From the NCBI GenBank assembly GCA_036490175.1, contig DASXEJ010000336.1, positions 1 to 44,250 on the forward strand: DNA of 44,250 bases. Reading direction: 5' to 3'. The first letter of the stretch is position 1; every line of letters begins with the position of its first letter. Positions 9,759 through 18,014 of this stretch are shown here, in pieces. The stretch comes from Pirellulales bacterium. GTDB taxonomy: Bacteria > Planctomycetota > Planctomycetia > Pirellulales > JACPPG01. Under the pieces are notes generated by a model. The model made no database searches. It was given only the letters and a program-made list of their open reading frames with translations, and was not told where the DNA came from. Both the position numbers and the translations under genes were made by a program.

Positions 9759-9790
9759 ATGCTCGCGCGGCGGGCGCCGCGCGAAAGCAT
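9759..9790. terminator. strong bidirectional hairpin between convergent genes
   Basis: ATGCT (59-63) plus CGCGCGGC (64-71) pairs with GCCGCGCG (76-83) plus AGCAT (86-90), with a GGGC loop and a two-base bulge. This gives a 13-bp, mostly G/C stem. It lies 40 bp after the permease stop and 30 bp after the methyltransferase stop, which fits a shared terminator. Only a short T-run follows. A smaller hairpin, CAGCG-AAA-CGCTG, sits at 9725-9737. Confidence 0.6.
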
Positions 9791-9820
9791 TTGAAGGCCC
9801 GCGCCCAATGCGGCCGCGAA

Positions 9821-10444
9821 CTACGCATCGCGCCGCACGAGGCCCACGGACCAGGCCAACGGCCCAGGGCTGACGTCGACGTTTTCGAAATGAAACGGCC
9901 GGATCCATTCGATGTTGAACATCGTGCCCAACTCGGTGCGAATTTCTTGCTCGCTGACGCGCGGAGGACCTTCGCTCGTAGATTCGTCGTTGGCGTTGCC
10001 GGTCAGCAGCAAGAAACGGGTGCCCGGTCGTGTGAGCCGGTCGACGGTAGCCAGATAGCCTGGCAAATTCGTGCGCCGCACGCAGTGGTAGCAACCGCGA
10101 TCGAAGACGAAATCAAAGGGTTGTTGAGCCGGCATGGCCGCTACATCGGCGACGAAGAAATCGATGCGCAACAGCGCTGTTTGCGCGTGTTGACGGGCGC
10201 GATCAATGGCCACGGCCGAAATATCGGCGGCCGTCACCCGAAATCCCTGCTGGGCCAGGTAAATGGCGTTCGTGCCCGTGCCGCATCCCAGTTCGAGGGC
10301 GCTACCGGGAGTAGCAAATCCCTCGGCGAGCACGCGCACCAGTTCCGCCGAGGGGCGCTGCGTGTCCCACGGTAGGTCGCCTGCTTGATAGACCTCGTCC
10401 CAGTCGCGGGATGTGACGGTTTTGGGGCGTTCCGCCTGGCTCAT
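9821..10444 (-). CDS. class I SAM-dependent methyltransferase (thiopurine methyltransferase-like)
   Basis: The product (207 aa) has motif I ELGCGTGTNA (51-60), an acidic loop at the end of strand 2 (TAADIS) and the DFVFDRGCYH motif. The combination WDEVYQAGDLPWDTQRPS at the N-terminus and a DRGCYHCV segment is characteristic of the small-molecule methyltransferase group annotated as thiopurine S-methyltransferase or tellurite-resistance-like. The substrate is unknown. GGAGG precedes the ATG by 8 nt. The gene is alone, convergent with the permease, and ends at the hairpin described at 9759-9790. Confidence 0.85.
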   Translation of the reverse strand: MSQAERPKTVTSRDWDEVYQAGDLPWDTQRPSAELVRVLAEGFATPGSALELGCGTGTNAIYLAQQGFRVTAADISAVAIDRARQHAQTALLRIDFFVADVAAMPAQQPFDFVFDRGCYHCVRRTNLPGYLATVDRLTRPGTRFLLLTGNANDESTSEGPPRVSEQEIRTELGTMFNIEWIRPFHFENVDVSPGPLAWSVGLVRRDA

Positions 10445-10751
10445 TATAGCGCCTCCGCGCGGGTAACTGATTTGGGAACCATCGCCGCTGAATTATAGGC
10501 GCTGATGCCACGAGAAGGCTAACACACTTAAAAGTGCGCCAGGGAGCCGTATGCCTGAGGTGCGGGCTTGCGAAATTGTGCCGCGACACCCTCTGCCAGT
10601 CGAACGACCAACTTGATTGCGAACGGACCAATCCGATTACGCAGTGCCGCGAGATGGCCAGTGGCGACAGAGCGATTGATATCGCACCGCTTGCAGACCC
10701 GGTAGCGGCGATCCGGCGCACACTTTCTGTGCGCAGTCAGTGCCGGACGCG

Positions 10752-11003
10752 TTATCGACCGATTTGGTCGAGCGTTGTGATAGGGGTCTCGATCGTCCCG
10801 GCGATAAGGTATTTGCCCTTGCCTTTGCGGGTTACTTTCGAGCCGCCGGCCGCGGTTTTGAGATGCTTCCGTCCGGCGAGCTGCATCGTGCCCCCCTGGA
10901 AGTCGTACGACACGAAATCTTGCGTGCGGACGATCTCGTGATCGTTGCCCGCGGCATCTTTGGCCACAAAGCGACCGGTTTCGCGCGTCTCGTGTCGATC
11001 CAT
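10752..11003 (-). CDS. small basic protein of unknown function (83 aa)
   Basis: The frame stays open to 11351, but the start at 11003 is preferred because AAGGA lies about 9 nt upstream and the upstream part looks non-coding. The 83 residues begin MDRHETRETGRFVAKDAAGN and contain VRTQDFVSYDFQGG, a central AAGGSKVTRKGKGKY and a final TPITTLDQIGR. The pattern of short strands and a basic loop suggests a small beta-rich domain. I do not recognise the family; it may be a conserved planctomycete hypothetical. It has no close partners: the methyltransferase starts 308 bp away, and a long non-coding stretch lies upstream. Confidence 0.65.
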   Translation of the reverse strand: MDRHETRETGRFVAKDAAGNDHEIVRTQDFVSYDFQGGTMQLAGRKHLKTAAGGSKVTRKGKGKYLIAGTIETPITTLDQIGR

Positions 11004-11877
11004 TTTTTGCGTCCTTCGCAGTTCCAGGATTGGTCGGCGGCAGGGCGCAGTATAGACCGCAAGTAAGGAGATAAGCGGATAATTGTTCTCTATGACGACG
11101 GAATGTGAAAGGAATGCAAAAAAAGTGCGAACCGCCGGCAGAGGCACTACCGGGCGGGCGATGCGTGCCGGCAGTTCTATTCCTGCGCACGGAGTGGAGC
11201 GCAGGCGTGCCGAGATCATGGCAAAGAATCGCCGATCGCGAAACCCTGCTGACGGAATCGCAAAGCTCGTGGGCTGGCCGCGCGTGGCAAGGGAACCGCG
11301 CGCCAAGGGACAGCCCATGCTTTGCCGAACAAGTTCCCCACAATGGCGCATGGCATGTCCCGGCTGTCAAAAGTGTCTATTGCCTGAGGAGCGCGGGGGA
11401 ATGCTAAGAGGCACGCTTGCGTCGCAGCGTGGATACCCAAAAGCGGCTATCCAAGGCCCACCATTAATGCCCGGTCCATAGCCCCGGCACGACGTGCCGA
11501 TATGAAAGCAAGTGGTAAGCTTGTGGTGAGCACGTGCGTTGCTGCTGAGCATCATGACGGCGCCGCGCCTTGACGGGTCAACTTGATTCTTGCGGCGTCT
11601 GCTGCCAGCGGCGTAAGTGCCCCGAGAGGCGGCATTGCGAACCGAACCGCTGCTGCGGACTGACATTCGTCCCGCGCCCGCGAGGCATGGCCAAACGCGG
11701 GACGGTTCGCCATTCGACCGGGCGCACGTCCTGACAGTGGGTGGTATCGATTATTTGGCCGAAAATCGCCCCACGTCGATCGCTCCGCGTAGTTGTTGAT
11801 GCTGAGCATTACGTAAGCGCACTAACAAGTGGCTGTTTATGCCTTGACCGTCGACGCCAGGAACTCACAATAAGATC
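11004..11877. other. 874-bp region without a convincing gene; contains palindromes
   Basis: Open frames here on both strands lack ribosome sites and recognisable protein patterns. Three inverted repeats stand out: CTGCGC/GCGCAG at 11183-11204 (10-nt loop), ACGCTTGCG/CGCAGCGT at 11413-11430 (one bulged base), and CGGCACG-A-CGTGCCG at 11485-11499. From memory, phrases like 'gcacgcttgcgtcgcagcgtg' recur between genes in planctomycete genomes, so the 11400-11520 part may be a dispersed intergenic element. Confidence 0.5.
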
Positions 11878-12582
11878 ATGGTGTCGGGACATCCAAGACC
11901 GGTAGTAAACGCCGCTGCCACGGTGATCGACCGGCCGGACTTTCTTGTCCGGCTAGGGGTGTTACTCCCTTGTTCGGAGCAAGATGTCAAGGAGGCGTAC
12001 CTAGCCAAGGCCAGGCACGCACACCCGGACGCTGGCGGTAACCACGAGCGATTTGTCGAGTTACAAACCGACTACGAGAAGGCGCTGGAATATTGCAAGT
12101 TCCATTCCGGTCGCCGGCGTTGGCTAGCTGATAGCGTCGAGCGCTATATCGAGCAACAGCAGGTGGTCGCCGAAGTCGAAGAACGGGGCGGTCGGGCCAC
12201 CTTGGAGCACCTCGACTGGCTGAAGCGCGAAGTCGGCGAGGATTTTGCCCAGGTGCTGGATACGATCGCCGGCATTCGATTTTCTGGCCCCATGATTGGC
12301 GATGAGGAGATCGAGTATCTCGTCAGTCGTCGTGCGGTGCTCGATTCGCTCCATTGGCTCGACCTGTCGCGGTCGAAGGTCACGCACCGCGGCTTGTCTA
12401 GGCTGGCGGCGTTGCCGAATCTGCGGAAAATCGATATCCGCGAAACCGCGATCGGCAATCGAGGCGTTAAGGCGATGAAGTCCCTGCCGAAGCTGGAGTG
12501 GGTCGGACTCAGCGGCACCGCGGTCAATTGGTTCGGGCGATTTCGCTTACGCCGCTGGCGGCCCAACCTGCAAATCGCCTGA
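11878..12582 (+). CDS. J-domain protein with C-terminal leucine-rich repeats
   Basis: The product (234 aa) has a J-like domain at about 20-75: LGVLLPCSEQDVKEAYLAKA, then the diagnostic HPD (49-51) and a helix with ERFVELQTDYEKAL. A helical linker (76-150) follows. Residues 155-215 hold two to three leucine-rich repeats of the planctomycete 'LDLSxTxVTxxGLxxLxxLPNL' type. HPD predicts interaction with a DnaK-type chaperone; the LRR part probably binds a client. There is no zinc-finger or CTD, so this is a class III J-protein. The ATG at 11878 lacks a good ribosome site. No dnaK is in the window. Confidence 0.78.
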   Translation: MVSGHPRPVVNAAATVIDRPDFLVRLGVLLPCSEQDVKEAYLAKARHAHPDAGGNHERFVELQTDYEKALEYCKFHSGRRRWLADSVERYIEQQQVVAEVEERGGRATLEHLDWLKREVGEDFAQVLDTIAGIRFSGPMIGDEEIEYLVSRRAVLDSLHWLDLSRSKVTHRGLSRLAALPNLRKIDIRETAIGNRGVKAMKSLPKLEWVGLSGTAVNWFGRFRLRRWRPNLQIA

Positions 12583-12737
12583 GCGTGCTGGCAATCGCCG
12601 CGGTCTCGACCGGGACATTTTCCTTCCGCGCAAACGTTAGCCCGAGGCAGATGCGAGATTCCGGCGGCTTTTATTCGCCGCCAGACTCTCGCCGCAGCAT
12701 CGGGCTGGTGCGATTACTCGATTGCGGGCCTGATGAA

Positions 12738-12923
12738 TCAGGCGGCGTCTTCGAGCTTGGTGAGCATTTCGATCGCTAGGCGGGCGTTGGCAAGCCCGCC
12801 GATCTGGTCGACAAAGTCCTGCACGGCCAGCATCTCGTCGACGCCGAGGTCCACGTTGGCCGCGTCGATGGCGGATTCGATTTCGGCGGCCGTTAGATCT
12901 TGAATGCGGAGAAAGCGGCTCAT
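12738..12923 (-). CDS. small acidic helical protein of unknown function (61 aa)
   Basis: The start at 12923 is chosen because AAGGAAGGA lies 8 nt upstream. The product begins MSRFLRIQDLTAAEIESAI and ends in AIEMLTKLEDAA; it is almost entirely predicted helix, rich in Asp, Glu, Ala and Leu, with no signal peptide or cysteine. I do not recognise the family. Very short acidic proteins of this kind are common lineage-specific genes in planctomycetes. It is convergent with the J-domain gene (155 bp apart). An antitoxin or small regulator is possible, but nothing adjacent supports either. Confidence 0.6.
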   Translation of the reverse strand: MSRFLRIQDLTAAEIESAIDAANVDLGVDEMLAVQDFVDQIGGLANARLAIEMLTKLEDAA

Positions 12924-13169
12924 GGCTGGGTCCTTCCTTGGCTCCAGAGGGGAATGCGAGCTCACAGTGAGGAATCGGAAGCAAAGGGGTTGCGAATTGA
13001 GCGATTCGTCCGAAGTCTGTAAGCAGATACCGATTAGGCAACTTTCGACAGCGCATCGCTGCCAGCAGAGCAGTGTTGCGCCGGCGACTTCTCGCTAGCG
13101 CCGCAGCAACACCACGAACGAACGCGCACGGGCTACGCGCGCCCTTAAGAGGTGCAATCAACAGTCGCT
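12924..13169. other. spacer without visible gene
   Basis: This interval, which with the following repeat exceeds 300 bp, holds the leader of the 61-aa gene and no supported coding frame. I see no clear promoter or hairpin; the longest frame through it is the antisense of neighbouring sequence. Confidence 0.5.
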
Positions 13170-13253
13170 GCAAAATAGGCCCCGTCACAAAAGCCCGGTC
13201 AGATGGCCCCTGTCAGATAGGCCCTATCAGATAGGTGCAATCAAACAGGCGAC
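13170..13253. repeat. 14-bp degenerate tandem repeat, six units
   Basis: Six consecutive 14-nt units begin at 13170, 13184, 13198, 13212, 13226 and 13240. Units three and four (GTCAGATGGCCCCT and GTCAGATAGGCCCT) differ by a pair of bases; the outer units are more diverged. The array runs into the 3' end of the minus-strand gene 13227-13463, supplying its last residues and stop codon. The unit is not a multiple of three, so a change in copy number would alter the reading frame at the C-terminus. Confidence 0.8.
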
Positions 13254-13463
13254 GGAAGTCGGTTGTTCGGCCGTCGAATGACCCACGAAGATTCCCAACG
13301 CCGGTGCGACCACCTCCGGCCAAGCCATGCCGTAGCGCTTGAGCACATCGGGCAGCACGTCGCGCACACGGCACAGACCTTCGTCGATCGCGGCGGTGCT
13401 TGGGTACTGGCTTACCGAGCTGCTCGCGCGGCGATCGCCATCACGGTCGTCTAAAGCCCGCAT
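13227..13463 (-). CDS. small protein of unknown function (78 aa), 3' end inside a tandem repeat
   Basis: The start at 13463 has AAGGGGGAA about 8 nt upstream. The first 18 residues are polar (MRALDDRDGDRRASSSVS). The middle, DEGLCRVRDVLPDVLKRYGM followed by AWPEVVAPALG, looks like a compact helical domain and is the part most likely to be conserved. The last ten residues (SVACLIAPI) come from the 14-bp tandem repeat, so the natural C-terminus may be altered. The function is unknown. It has the same orientation as the 61-aa gene 303 bp downstream, but the gap makes an operon unlikely. Confidence 0.55.
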   Translation of the reverse strand: MRALDDRDGDRRASSSVSQYPSTAAIDEGLCRVRDVLPDVLKRYGMAWPEVVAPALGIFVGHSTAEQPTSVACLIAPI

Positions 13464-13791
13464 CGATTGTTCCCCCTTGCGCACTGCGAAGGAATTTGAT
13501 GTCCTAGCCGTCAGAATCGATTTTACCGGATACTGTACAAATGTCAACTATTTGGGTGCGGGGCGTCTCGCGACTAGGTACCGCGACTTGGCGGTAGGAC
13601 CGGGACGAGGGGCCGAGCCCTAAATATCCGCGTTTCTAGCGATCCAGTTGCGATCCCCTCTGCGGCCTAGCGAAGCCCGGAGATGTGCGGCGAATAAACG
13701 AGCGATTGTGCTTGCGGCAACAACGTTGCCATCGATACGCCGATGCAAGTCAGGCGAGAGCAATCGGATTAACCCTCGGAGTTTGTTGCGG
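13464..13791. other. 328-bp divergent spacer without visible gene
   Basis: It separates two divergent small genes and therefore should contain both promoters. I see no good -35/-10 pair. The stretch just upstream of 13463 (13495-13555, containing TTTTACCGGATACTGTACAA) is more A/T-rich than its surroundings and is the likeliest promoter position for the minus-strand gene. Confidence 0.4.
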
Positions 13792-14061
13792 ATGAACGAG
13801 GTAATACACTTCGACCCGGTCCACGACCTGGTTCTGCAGATCATGAGCGAACTCGGGGAGTGTGCCGCCGACGAGTCGGAAATCACCAAAAGTGTCTTGG
13901 TTCGGCAAGGACACTACTGCGGGCGAGCCTTCAAGTTCCGCGACATCCGCGCCGTTTGGTTCGCGGAAGCCAACGAGCTGAAATTCTACCGCGAACGTGG
14001 TCCGCTGTTGCGCTCTGTGCGATTGAACGGAGCGACGCAAGCGTATCGCGCGGCGGCCTAG
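13792..14061 (+). CDS. small protein of unknown function (89 aa)
   Basis: The frame is open from 13648, but the ATG at 13792 begins a more protein-like sequence (MNEVIHFDPVHDLVLQIMSE) and has a GGAG about 12 nt upstream. The body includes KSVLVRQGHYCGRAFKFRD, then IRAVWFAEANELKFYRERG, a pattern of alternating strands. It ends in a short Ala tail. Conserved-looking small planctomycete proteins with a similar 'QGhyvGrkFrf...avWf.e...ikfY' pattern exist, without assigned function. It is convergent with the amine oxidase, 62 bp away. Confidence 0.65.
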   Translation: MNEVIHFDPVHDLVLQIMSELGECAADESEITKSVLVRQGHYCGRAFKFRDIRAVWFAEANELKFYRERGPLLRSVRLNGATQAYRAAA

Positions 14062-14123
14062 CGTCCTTGCCCGGTGCAGTCGCGATCGCAGAATTTGGCA
14101 CAGCAGCGCGACGGCCGGCGCGC

Positions 14124-15536
14124 TTACGACAGGGTGCCCACGCGTCGCTGGGCTGGCAACAGCGGAATGACCTCGGCCGCGGCGCGCTCGCCCGACTGGA
14201 TTGCGCCATCGAGATAGCCTAGCCACTCGTCCGCGGTCTCTGTGCCCGACCAGTGGATGCGGCCGCAGGGGCGTCGCAGTGCCTCGCCAAAGCTGGTCAG
14301 CGCACCGGGGCTGGTTACGCCGACGTAGCAGCCGCGACTCCAGGGATCGTCATTCCAGTTCTTCTCGGCGAAATCGGTCGGGGCCAGCGCCTGCGGACCG
14401 AAGAACCGCGCGAATTCTTCCAACACGCCGGCTCGTCGTTCGGCCGGCGATCGCTCGCCCCAGACCCGTGCCACCTCGCCATCGCTGAACGATACCAGGG
14501 CCGGGTGTGCCCCGTCGTGAGATGAATCATCGAATGTCGTGACGGTCGGCCCCGTATCGCTGAATGCTTCGCCCGATAGCCCGGCCTCGCGCCAGAACGC
14601 GCGATCGTATGTGGCGACGTACTTGATAACCGATCCCATCGGCATCCGCGCCGCGATCTGATCGCGTGCAGCCGGCAAAGCGGCTTCGTAATGAATGCGG
14701 CCGGCCAATAGCGGCGGGATGGCCACGATAACGCGTTGAGCAGAAAAGCGGCCGACGTCGCTGCGTACGATCACGCCGTCGTCATGTTGTTCGATGGCGC
14801 GGACCGGCGCGCTGAGAATCAGCCGATCGGCCAGCGGCTCGGCCAGCCGCTGCGAGATCTGTTGTGCTCCGCCGACAAAGCGTTCCTGTTGCGCGCCGCC
14901 ACGAATCGAGATGAGACTTTCCAGCCCATGTCCCGAGCGCAAATAGTTGAGAAAGAACAAGAACGACAGGTCGCGCGGTTCCGAGGTGAAGACGGCCCGC
15001 GTCACGATGTCGAGGAAAAGTCGCGCTCCCTTGGTGCGCATGTTGCGGCGCTTCCAGGTTTCGAGCGTGATGCTGTCCCATTCGCGGGCATGCGGCGCTG
15101 CCCAGGGGCGATCGGGGGACAATTCACGCTGAAATTTATCGAGCCTCTTGCTGGCCCACAGCAATTCGAGCTGCGCAAGCACGGACAATCGCGGCAGGTC
15201 GCCCTTGTAACGCTGCAGCTTGCCGGCCCAGGAGAGAATCTTGGTGCCGGTGTCGTACTGTGGGAATCGCTCAATCCCTAGTTCGCTGGCCAGTGCCGCT
15301 AGCCGATTTTGCGTGGGACCGATCCACTGTCCCCCCAGGTCGATCGTCTCGCGACCGAGCTGCTGACTGAGCGTGCGTCCTCCCACCCGGTCGCGGGCTT
15401 CCAAAATCAGACAGCACACGCCTTGTCGGGTAAGCTGTCGTGCAGCGCAGAGACCTGCCAGTCCTGCTCCTACCACTACGACGTCGATGGCCTCGCGCGA
15501 ACTGCCCGCTCGTTGCTGGTCGGCCGCAAGCGACAT
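14124..15536 (-). CDS. FAD-dependent amine oxidase (flavin monoamine oxidase family)
   Basis: The product (470 aa) has the dinucleotide-binding VVVGAGLAGL near 20-29, an EARDRVGGRT motif, GGQWIGPTQ, and the C-terminal FAD-contact segment with SGTETADEWLGYLDGAIQSG, all typical of monoamine oxidase/putrescine oxidase proteins. It would oxidise a primary or secondary amine with release of hydrogen peroxide; the substrate is not evident. The open frame extends to 15695, but the ATG at 15536 has GGGGGAG 8 nt upstream and lies just before the Rossmann motif. There is no signal peptide at this start, so it is probably cytosolic. No aldehyde dehydrogenase or amine transporter is nearby. Confidence 0.9.
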   Translation of the reverse strand: MSLAADQQRAGSSREAIDVVVVGAGLAGLCAARQLTRQGVCCLILEARDRVGGRTLSQQLGRETIDLGGQWIGPTQNRLAALASELGIERFPQYDTGTKILSWAGKLQRYKGDLPRLSVLAQLELLWASKRLDKFQRELSPDRPWAAPHAREWDSITLETWKRRNMRTKGARLFLDIVTRAVFTSEPRDLSFLFFLNYLRSGHGLESLISIRGGAQQERFVGGAQQISQRLAEPLADRLILSAPVRAIEQHDDGVIVRSDVGRFSAQRVIVAIPPLLAGRIHYEAALPAARDQIAARMPMGSVIKYVATYDRAFWREAGLSGEAFSDTGPTVTTFDDSSHDGAHPALVSFSDGEVARVWGERSPAERRAGVLEEFARFFGPQALAPTDFAEKNWNDDPWSRGCYVGVTSPGALTSFGEALRRPCGRIHWSGTETADEWLGYLDGAIQSGERAAAEVIPLLPAQRRVGTLS

Positions 15537-15746
15537 GATCGTTCTCCCCCGTAGAGCTGCGAAGTGGCCGCTTTCCCCCGGCGCACAGGCTAACCGCGCG
15601 CATCGACGATGGTCAACCAGATTTATGCCGTAAGAGATGTCGTCCCAGCACTGCGCATGACGGGGACGGCGCTCGACAATCACGGAGACGGCCAACGGCG
15701 GTCGCGGTGCGGAGTGCGGCGCTCTCTCGCCACAGTCCGACTGTGG

Positions 15747-16295
15747 CTAGCGCCGCAGCGGGACGTCCTCGACCAACGCGTCCGAACCGGTGTCGCCGGT
15801 CGATTCTGCCGCAGGCGCGGGCGTGGTTGTCCGGTGGCGATTCCACCAGGCGACGAGCTTGGGCTGCTCGAAGGCCTTTTGCCCCTTGATGACCTCGACC
15901 GAGCGGACATCTTGATTGGCGTCGTAATGCACTTCGACGCGCACGTCGGTACCATCGGCCAGCATCTCGGCCGGGATGCCCACCACTTCCCACAGCCCGA
16001 ACGTGGCCACGTCGGCTGCCCCGTGGATCAGTGCCCGGCCGGCCTTGACCCCCTTGGTGTATCCCTGCTTAAAGGCGAAGACGTCGACGGTGTCTCCTTC
16101 GCGCTCGTCAATCCAGGTGGGCGCACCGAGCTCGGCAATGACATGCGTGCGCGCTGTGCCCTGGCTAAGCACGCCGAGATCCTTCTTTGGAGGCTGTTGC
16201 GTGGCCTTTACCGCGGCGCAGCCGCCTGCCATCGCCGCCGCGCAGGCGAGCAAGATCAATATGCGGTCGAGGGATTGGACGCCAGCAACATACAC
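15747..16295 (-). CDS. lipoprotein with BamE/SmpA-like domain
   Basis: The preferred start is a GTG at 16295 with GGAG about 11 nt upstream. The first residues form a signal sequence ending in a lipobox (ILILLACAAAMAGGC), so the protein should be lipid-anchored at the Cys. The mature part has LSQGTARTHVIAELGAPTWI, which follows the pattern of the BamE/SmpA/OmlA fold (strand-helix with G-x-T-x-x-x-V-x-x-x-L-G-x-P). A second half, VRVEVHYDANQDVRSVEVIKG, adds strands. The C-terminus is Pro/Thr/Ala-rich. Function is unknown; a role in envelope assembly is an inference from the fold only. The start is uncertain, since the frame stays open to 16427. Confidence 0.7.
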   Translation of the reverse strand: MYVAGVQSLDRILILLACAAAMAGGCAAVKATQQPPKKDLGVLSQGTARTHVIAELGAPTWIDEREGDTVDVFAFKQGYTKGVKAGRALIHGAADVATFGLWEVVGIPAEMLADGTDVRVEVHYDANQDVRSVEVIKGQKAFEQPKLVAWWNRHRTTTPAPAAESTGDTGSDALVEDVPLRR

Positions 16296-16509
16296 AGTGT
16301 GTCGGGCTCCGCAGTAGGAGGCTAGGGGGGGGCGATCATACTTATGATCGACCAACCGGGTCAATCGCTGGCATCCGACGATCCTGTCAATCTCGCAACG
16401 GAAACGCTTTAAACGCGCCTTCCGCAAGCAGCGAATACGTGGTCTACGTAAGCCGGGAGTAGAAGGGGGGCGCCCAAGCAGGGTGGCCGCGGTGCTAGAA
16501 AACCTGCGG

Positions 16510-17544
16510 TCAGCCGCCGATCTGAAACATCGCGCGATCGGGTTTAACGAATCGATCGCTATTGATGCCGTGACCGGCTTTCTTAGCGCCGACGCACGTG
16601 CTTACCAGGTCGGCCAATTCTTCGTCGCTGCCTCCCGCGCGAAGCAGCGCGCGGGCATCCCATTCCACCGTCGAAAACAGGCAGTTGCGCACTTGGCCCT
16701 CGGCCGTTAGCCGCAAACGGTTGCAGTCGCCACAGAAGGGTTGGGTCACCGGGTTGATGAAGCCCACCGTGCCATGACCATCGACAAAACGGAAGTCCGT
16801 CGCCGGTTGGCTCGGGTCGACGATCGGCAGCGGCTCGAGCGGCGCGATCTCGGCCTCTAGGATGCGGCGGATTTCATCGCCGGCGAGCACCTGAGAATTG
16901 TCCCAGGCACCGTCCGCATCGAGGGGCATGAATTCGATGAATCGCAGCTCGAATCCATGATGCCTGGCGAAGTGGCCCAGCGGCACAATCTGTGTCTCGG
17001 TGATGCCACGGATGGCCACGGTATTCAGCTTGATGTTTTCAAAGCCGACGCGTTGCGCTGCGAACAATCCCACCACGATGCGTTCGAAACCGTCGCGCCG
17101 CGCGATCAGCCGGAACGTCTCGGCATCGAGCGCATCGAGACTGACATTCAAGCGGTGCAGGCCGGCATCCCGCAAGGCCTGGGCATTTTCGGCCAGCAGA
17201 ATGCCGTTGGTCGTCAGCGCGATGTCTTCAATCCCTGGTACGGCAGCTAAGGCTGCCACCAGGCGTGGCAGATCCTGCCGCACCAGCGGTTCGCCGCCGG
17301 TGAGCCGAATCTTGTTCACACCCAGCCCGGCCACCACGCGGGCGAACCGCACGATTTCTTCAAAAGTTAAAATCTCGTGGCGCGGTCTGAACGAGACGTT
17401 CTCGGCCGGCATGCAGTAGAAGCAACGAATATTGCACCGATCGGTGACGCTGATCCGCAGGCTATTGTGCACGCGGCCAAAGCCATCGACCAAAGGTCGC
17501 ACAGTCGTCGAGATGGACGTAGGGCAACTCATATTCGCCATCAT
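16510..17544 (-). CDS. moaA: GTP 3',8-cyclase MoaA (molybdenum cofactor biosynthesis)
   Basis: The product (344 aa) is a radical-SAM enzyme that converts GTP to 3',8-cyclo-GTP in the first step of molybdopterin synthesis. The N-terminal cluster ligands are in CNIRCFYC (C37, C41, C44), with LTGGEPLVR after them. The C-terminal cluster ligands are CGDC (271, 274) and C288 in GQVRNC. The protein ends in the GG that inserts into the active site. Length is normal. It starts 15 bp after moaE and is the last gene of the five-gene operon. ATG codons at 17544, 17541 and 17532 are all possible starts. The partner MoaC is not in the window. Confidence 0.97.
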   Translation of the reverse strand: MMANMSCPTSISTTVRPLVDGFGRVHNSLRISVTDRCNIRCFYCMPAENVSFRPRHEILTFEEIVRFARVVAGLGVNKIRLTGGEPLVRQDLPRLVAALAAVPGIEDIALTTNGILLAENAQALRDAGLHRLNVSLDALDAETFRLIARRDGFERIVVGLFAAQRVGFENIKLNTVAIRGITETQIVPLGHFARHHGFELRFIEFMPLDADGAWDNSQVLAGDEIRRILEAEIAPLEPLPIVDPSQPATDFRFVDGHGTVGFINPVTQPFCGDCNRLRLTAEGQVRNCLFSTVEWDARALLRAGGSDEELADLVSTCVGAKKAGHGINSDRFVKPDRAMFQIGG

Positions 17545-17559
17545 CCCCCAGGAACCCGT

Positions 17560-18009
17560 CTATTGCAACGGACGGCGCGCATCCCCCTCGCACGTCGGCA
17601 GACCCGGATGAACCCACTCGGTGGTTCCATCGGCCCAATGTTCCTTCTTCCAGATCGGCACAACCTCTTTAAGTGTATCGATCAGCCACTTGCCGGCGGC
17701 GAAGGCCGCTTCGCGGTGGGGCGTGCTGACCGCCACGGCAACGCTCACTTCGCCCAAGGCGACGGCCCCCAACCGATGCACGATCGCGCACTCGACCAGC
17801 GGCCAGCGGCGGCGGGCTTCGGCCTCGAGTTCCGCCAGCTTCTGTTGGGCCATGTCCGGAAAGCATTCGTACTCGAGCGACGCGGTCCGGCGCCCGGCAG
17901 TGAACTCGCGTGCCGTGCCGAGGAACAACACGACGGCGCCCGCTTGCGCCGAACCGACGCGGGCTAGCAAGCCCGCTATGTCGATTGCGTGAGTGGTCAA
18001 TTCCACCAT
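17560..18009 (-). CDS. moaE: molybdopterin synthase catalytic subunit MoaE
   Basis: The product (149 aa) forms the MoaD2E2 complex that inserts two sulfurs into precursor Z. Recognisable parts are AGAVVLFLGTAREF, LEYECFPDMAQ, CAIVHRLGAVALGEVSVAV and the active-site segment with HREAAFAAGKWLIDTLKE then PIWKKE. The ATG at 18009 is chosen because GGAGG lies 9 nt upstream, in the moaD 3' end; an upstream in-frame extension overlaps moaD and is less likely. It begins 5 bp after moaD and is followed by moaA after 15 bp. Confidence 0.96.
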   Translation of the reverse strand: MVELTTHAIDIAGLLARVGSAQAGAVVLFLGTAREFTAGRRTASLEYECFPDMAQQKLAELEAEARRRWPLVECAIVHRLGAVALGEVSVAVAVSTPHREAAFAAGKWLIDTLKEVVPIWKKEHWADGTTEWVHPGLPTCEGDARRPLQ

Positions 18010-18014
18010 AGTTG

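Noticed and set aside
10528..11370. 280-aa minus-strand frame
   Set aside because: It is a shadow of the non-coding stretch and the 83-aa gene; low-complexity and no ribosome site.
12637..13188. 183-aa minus-strand frame
   Set aside because: It is a different frame over the 61-aa gene, Arg/Pro-rich without domain character; the 61-aa frame has the better ribosome site.
13170..13253. CRISPR array
   Set aside because: The 14-nt units are contiguous, with no spacers, and no cas genes are present.
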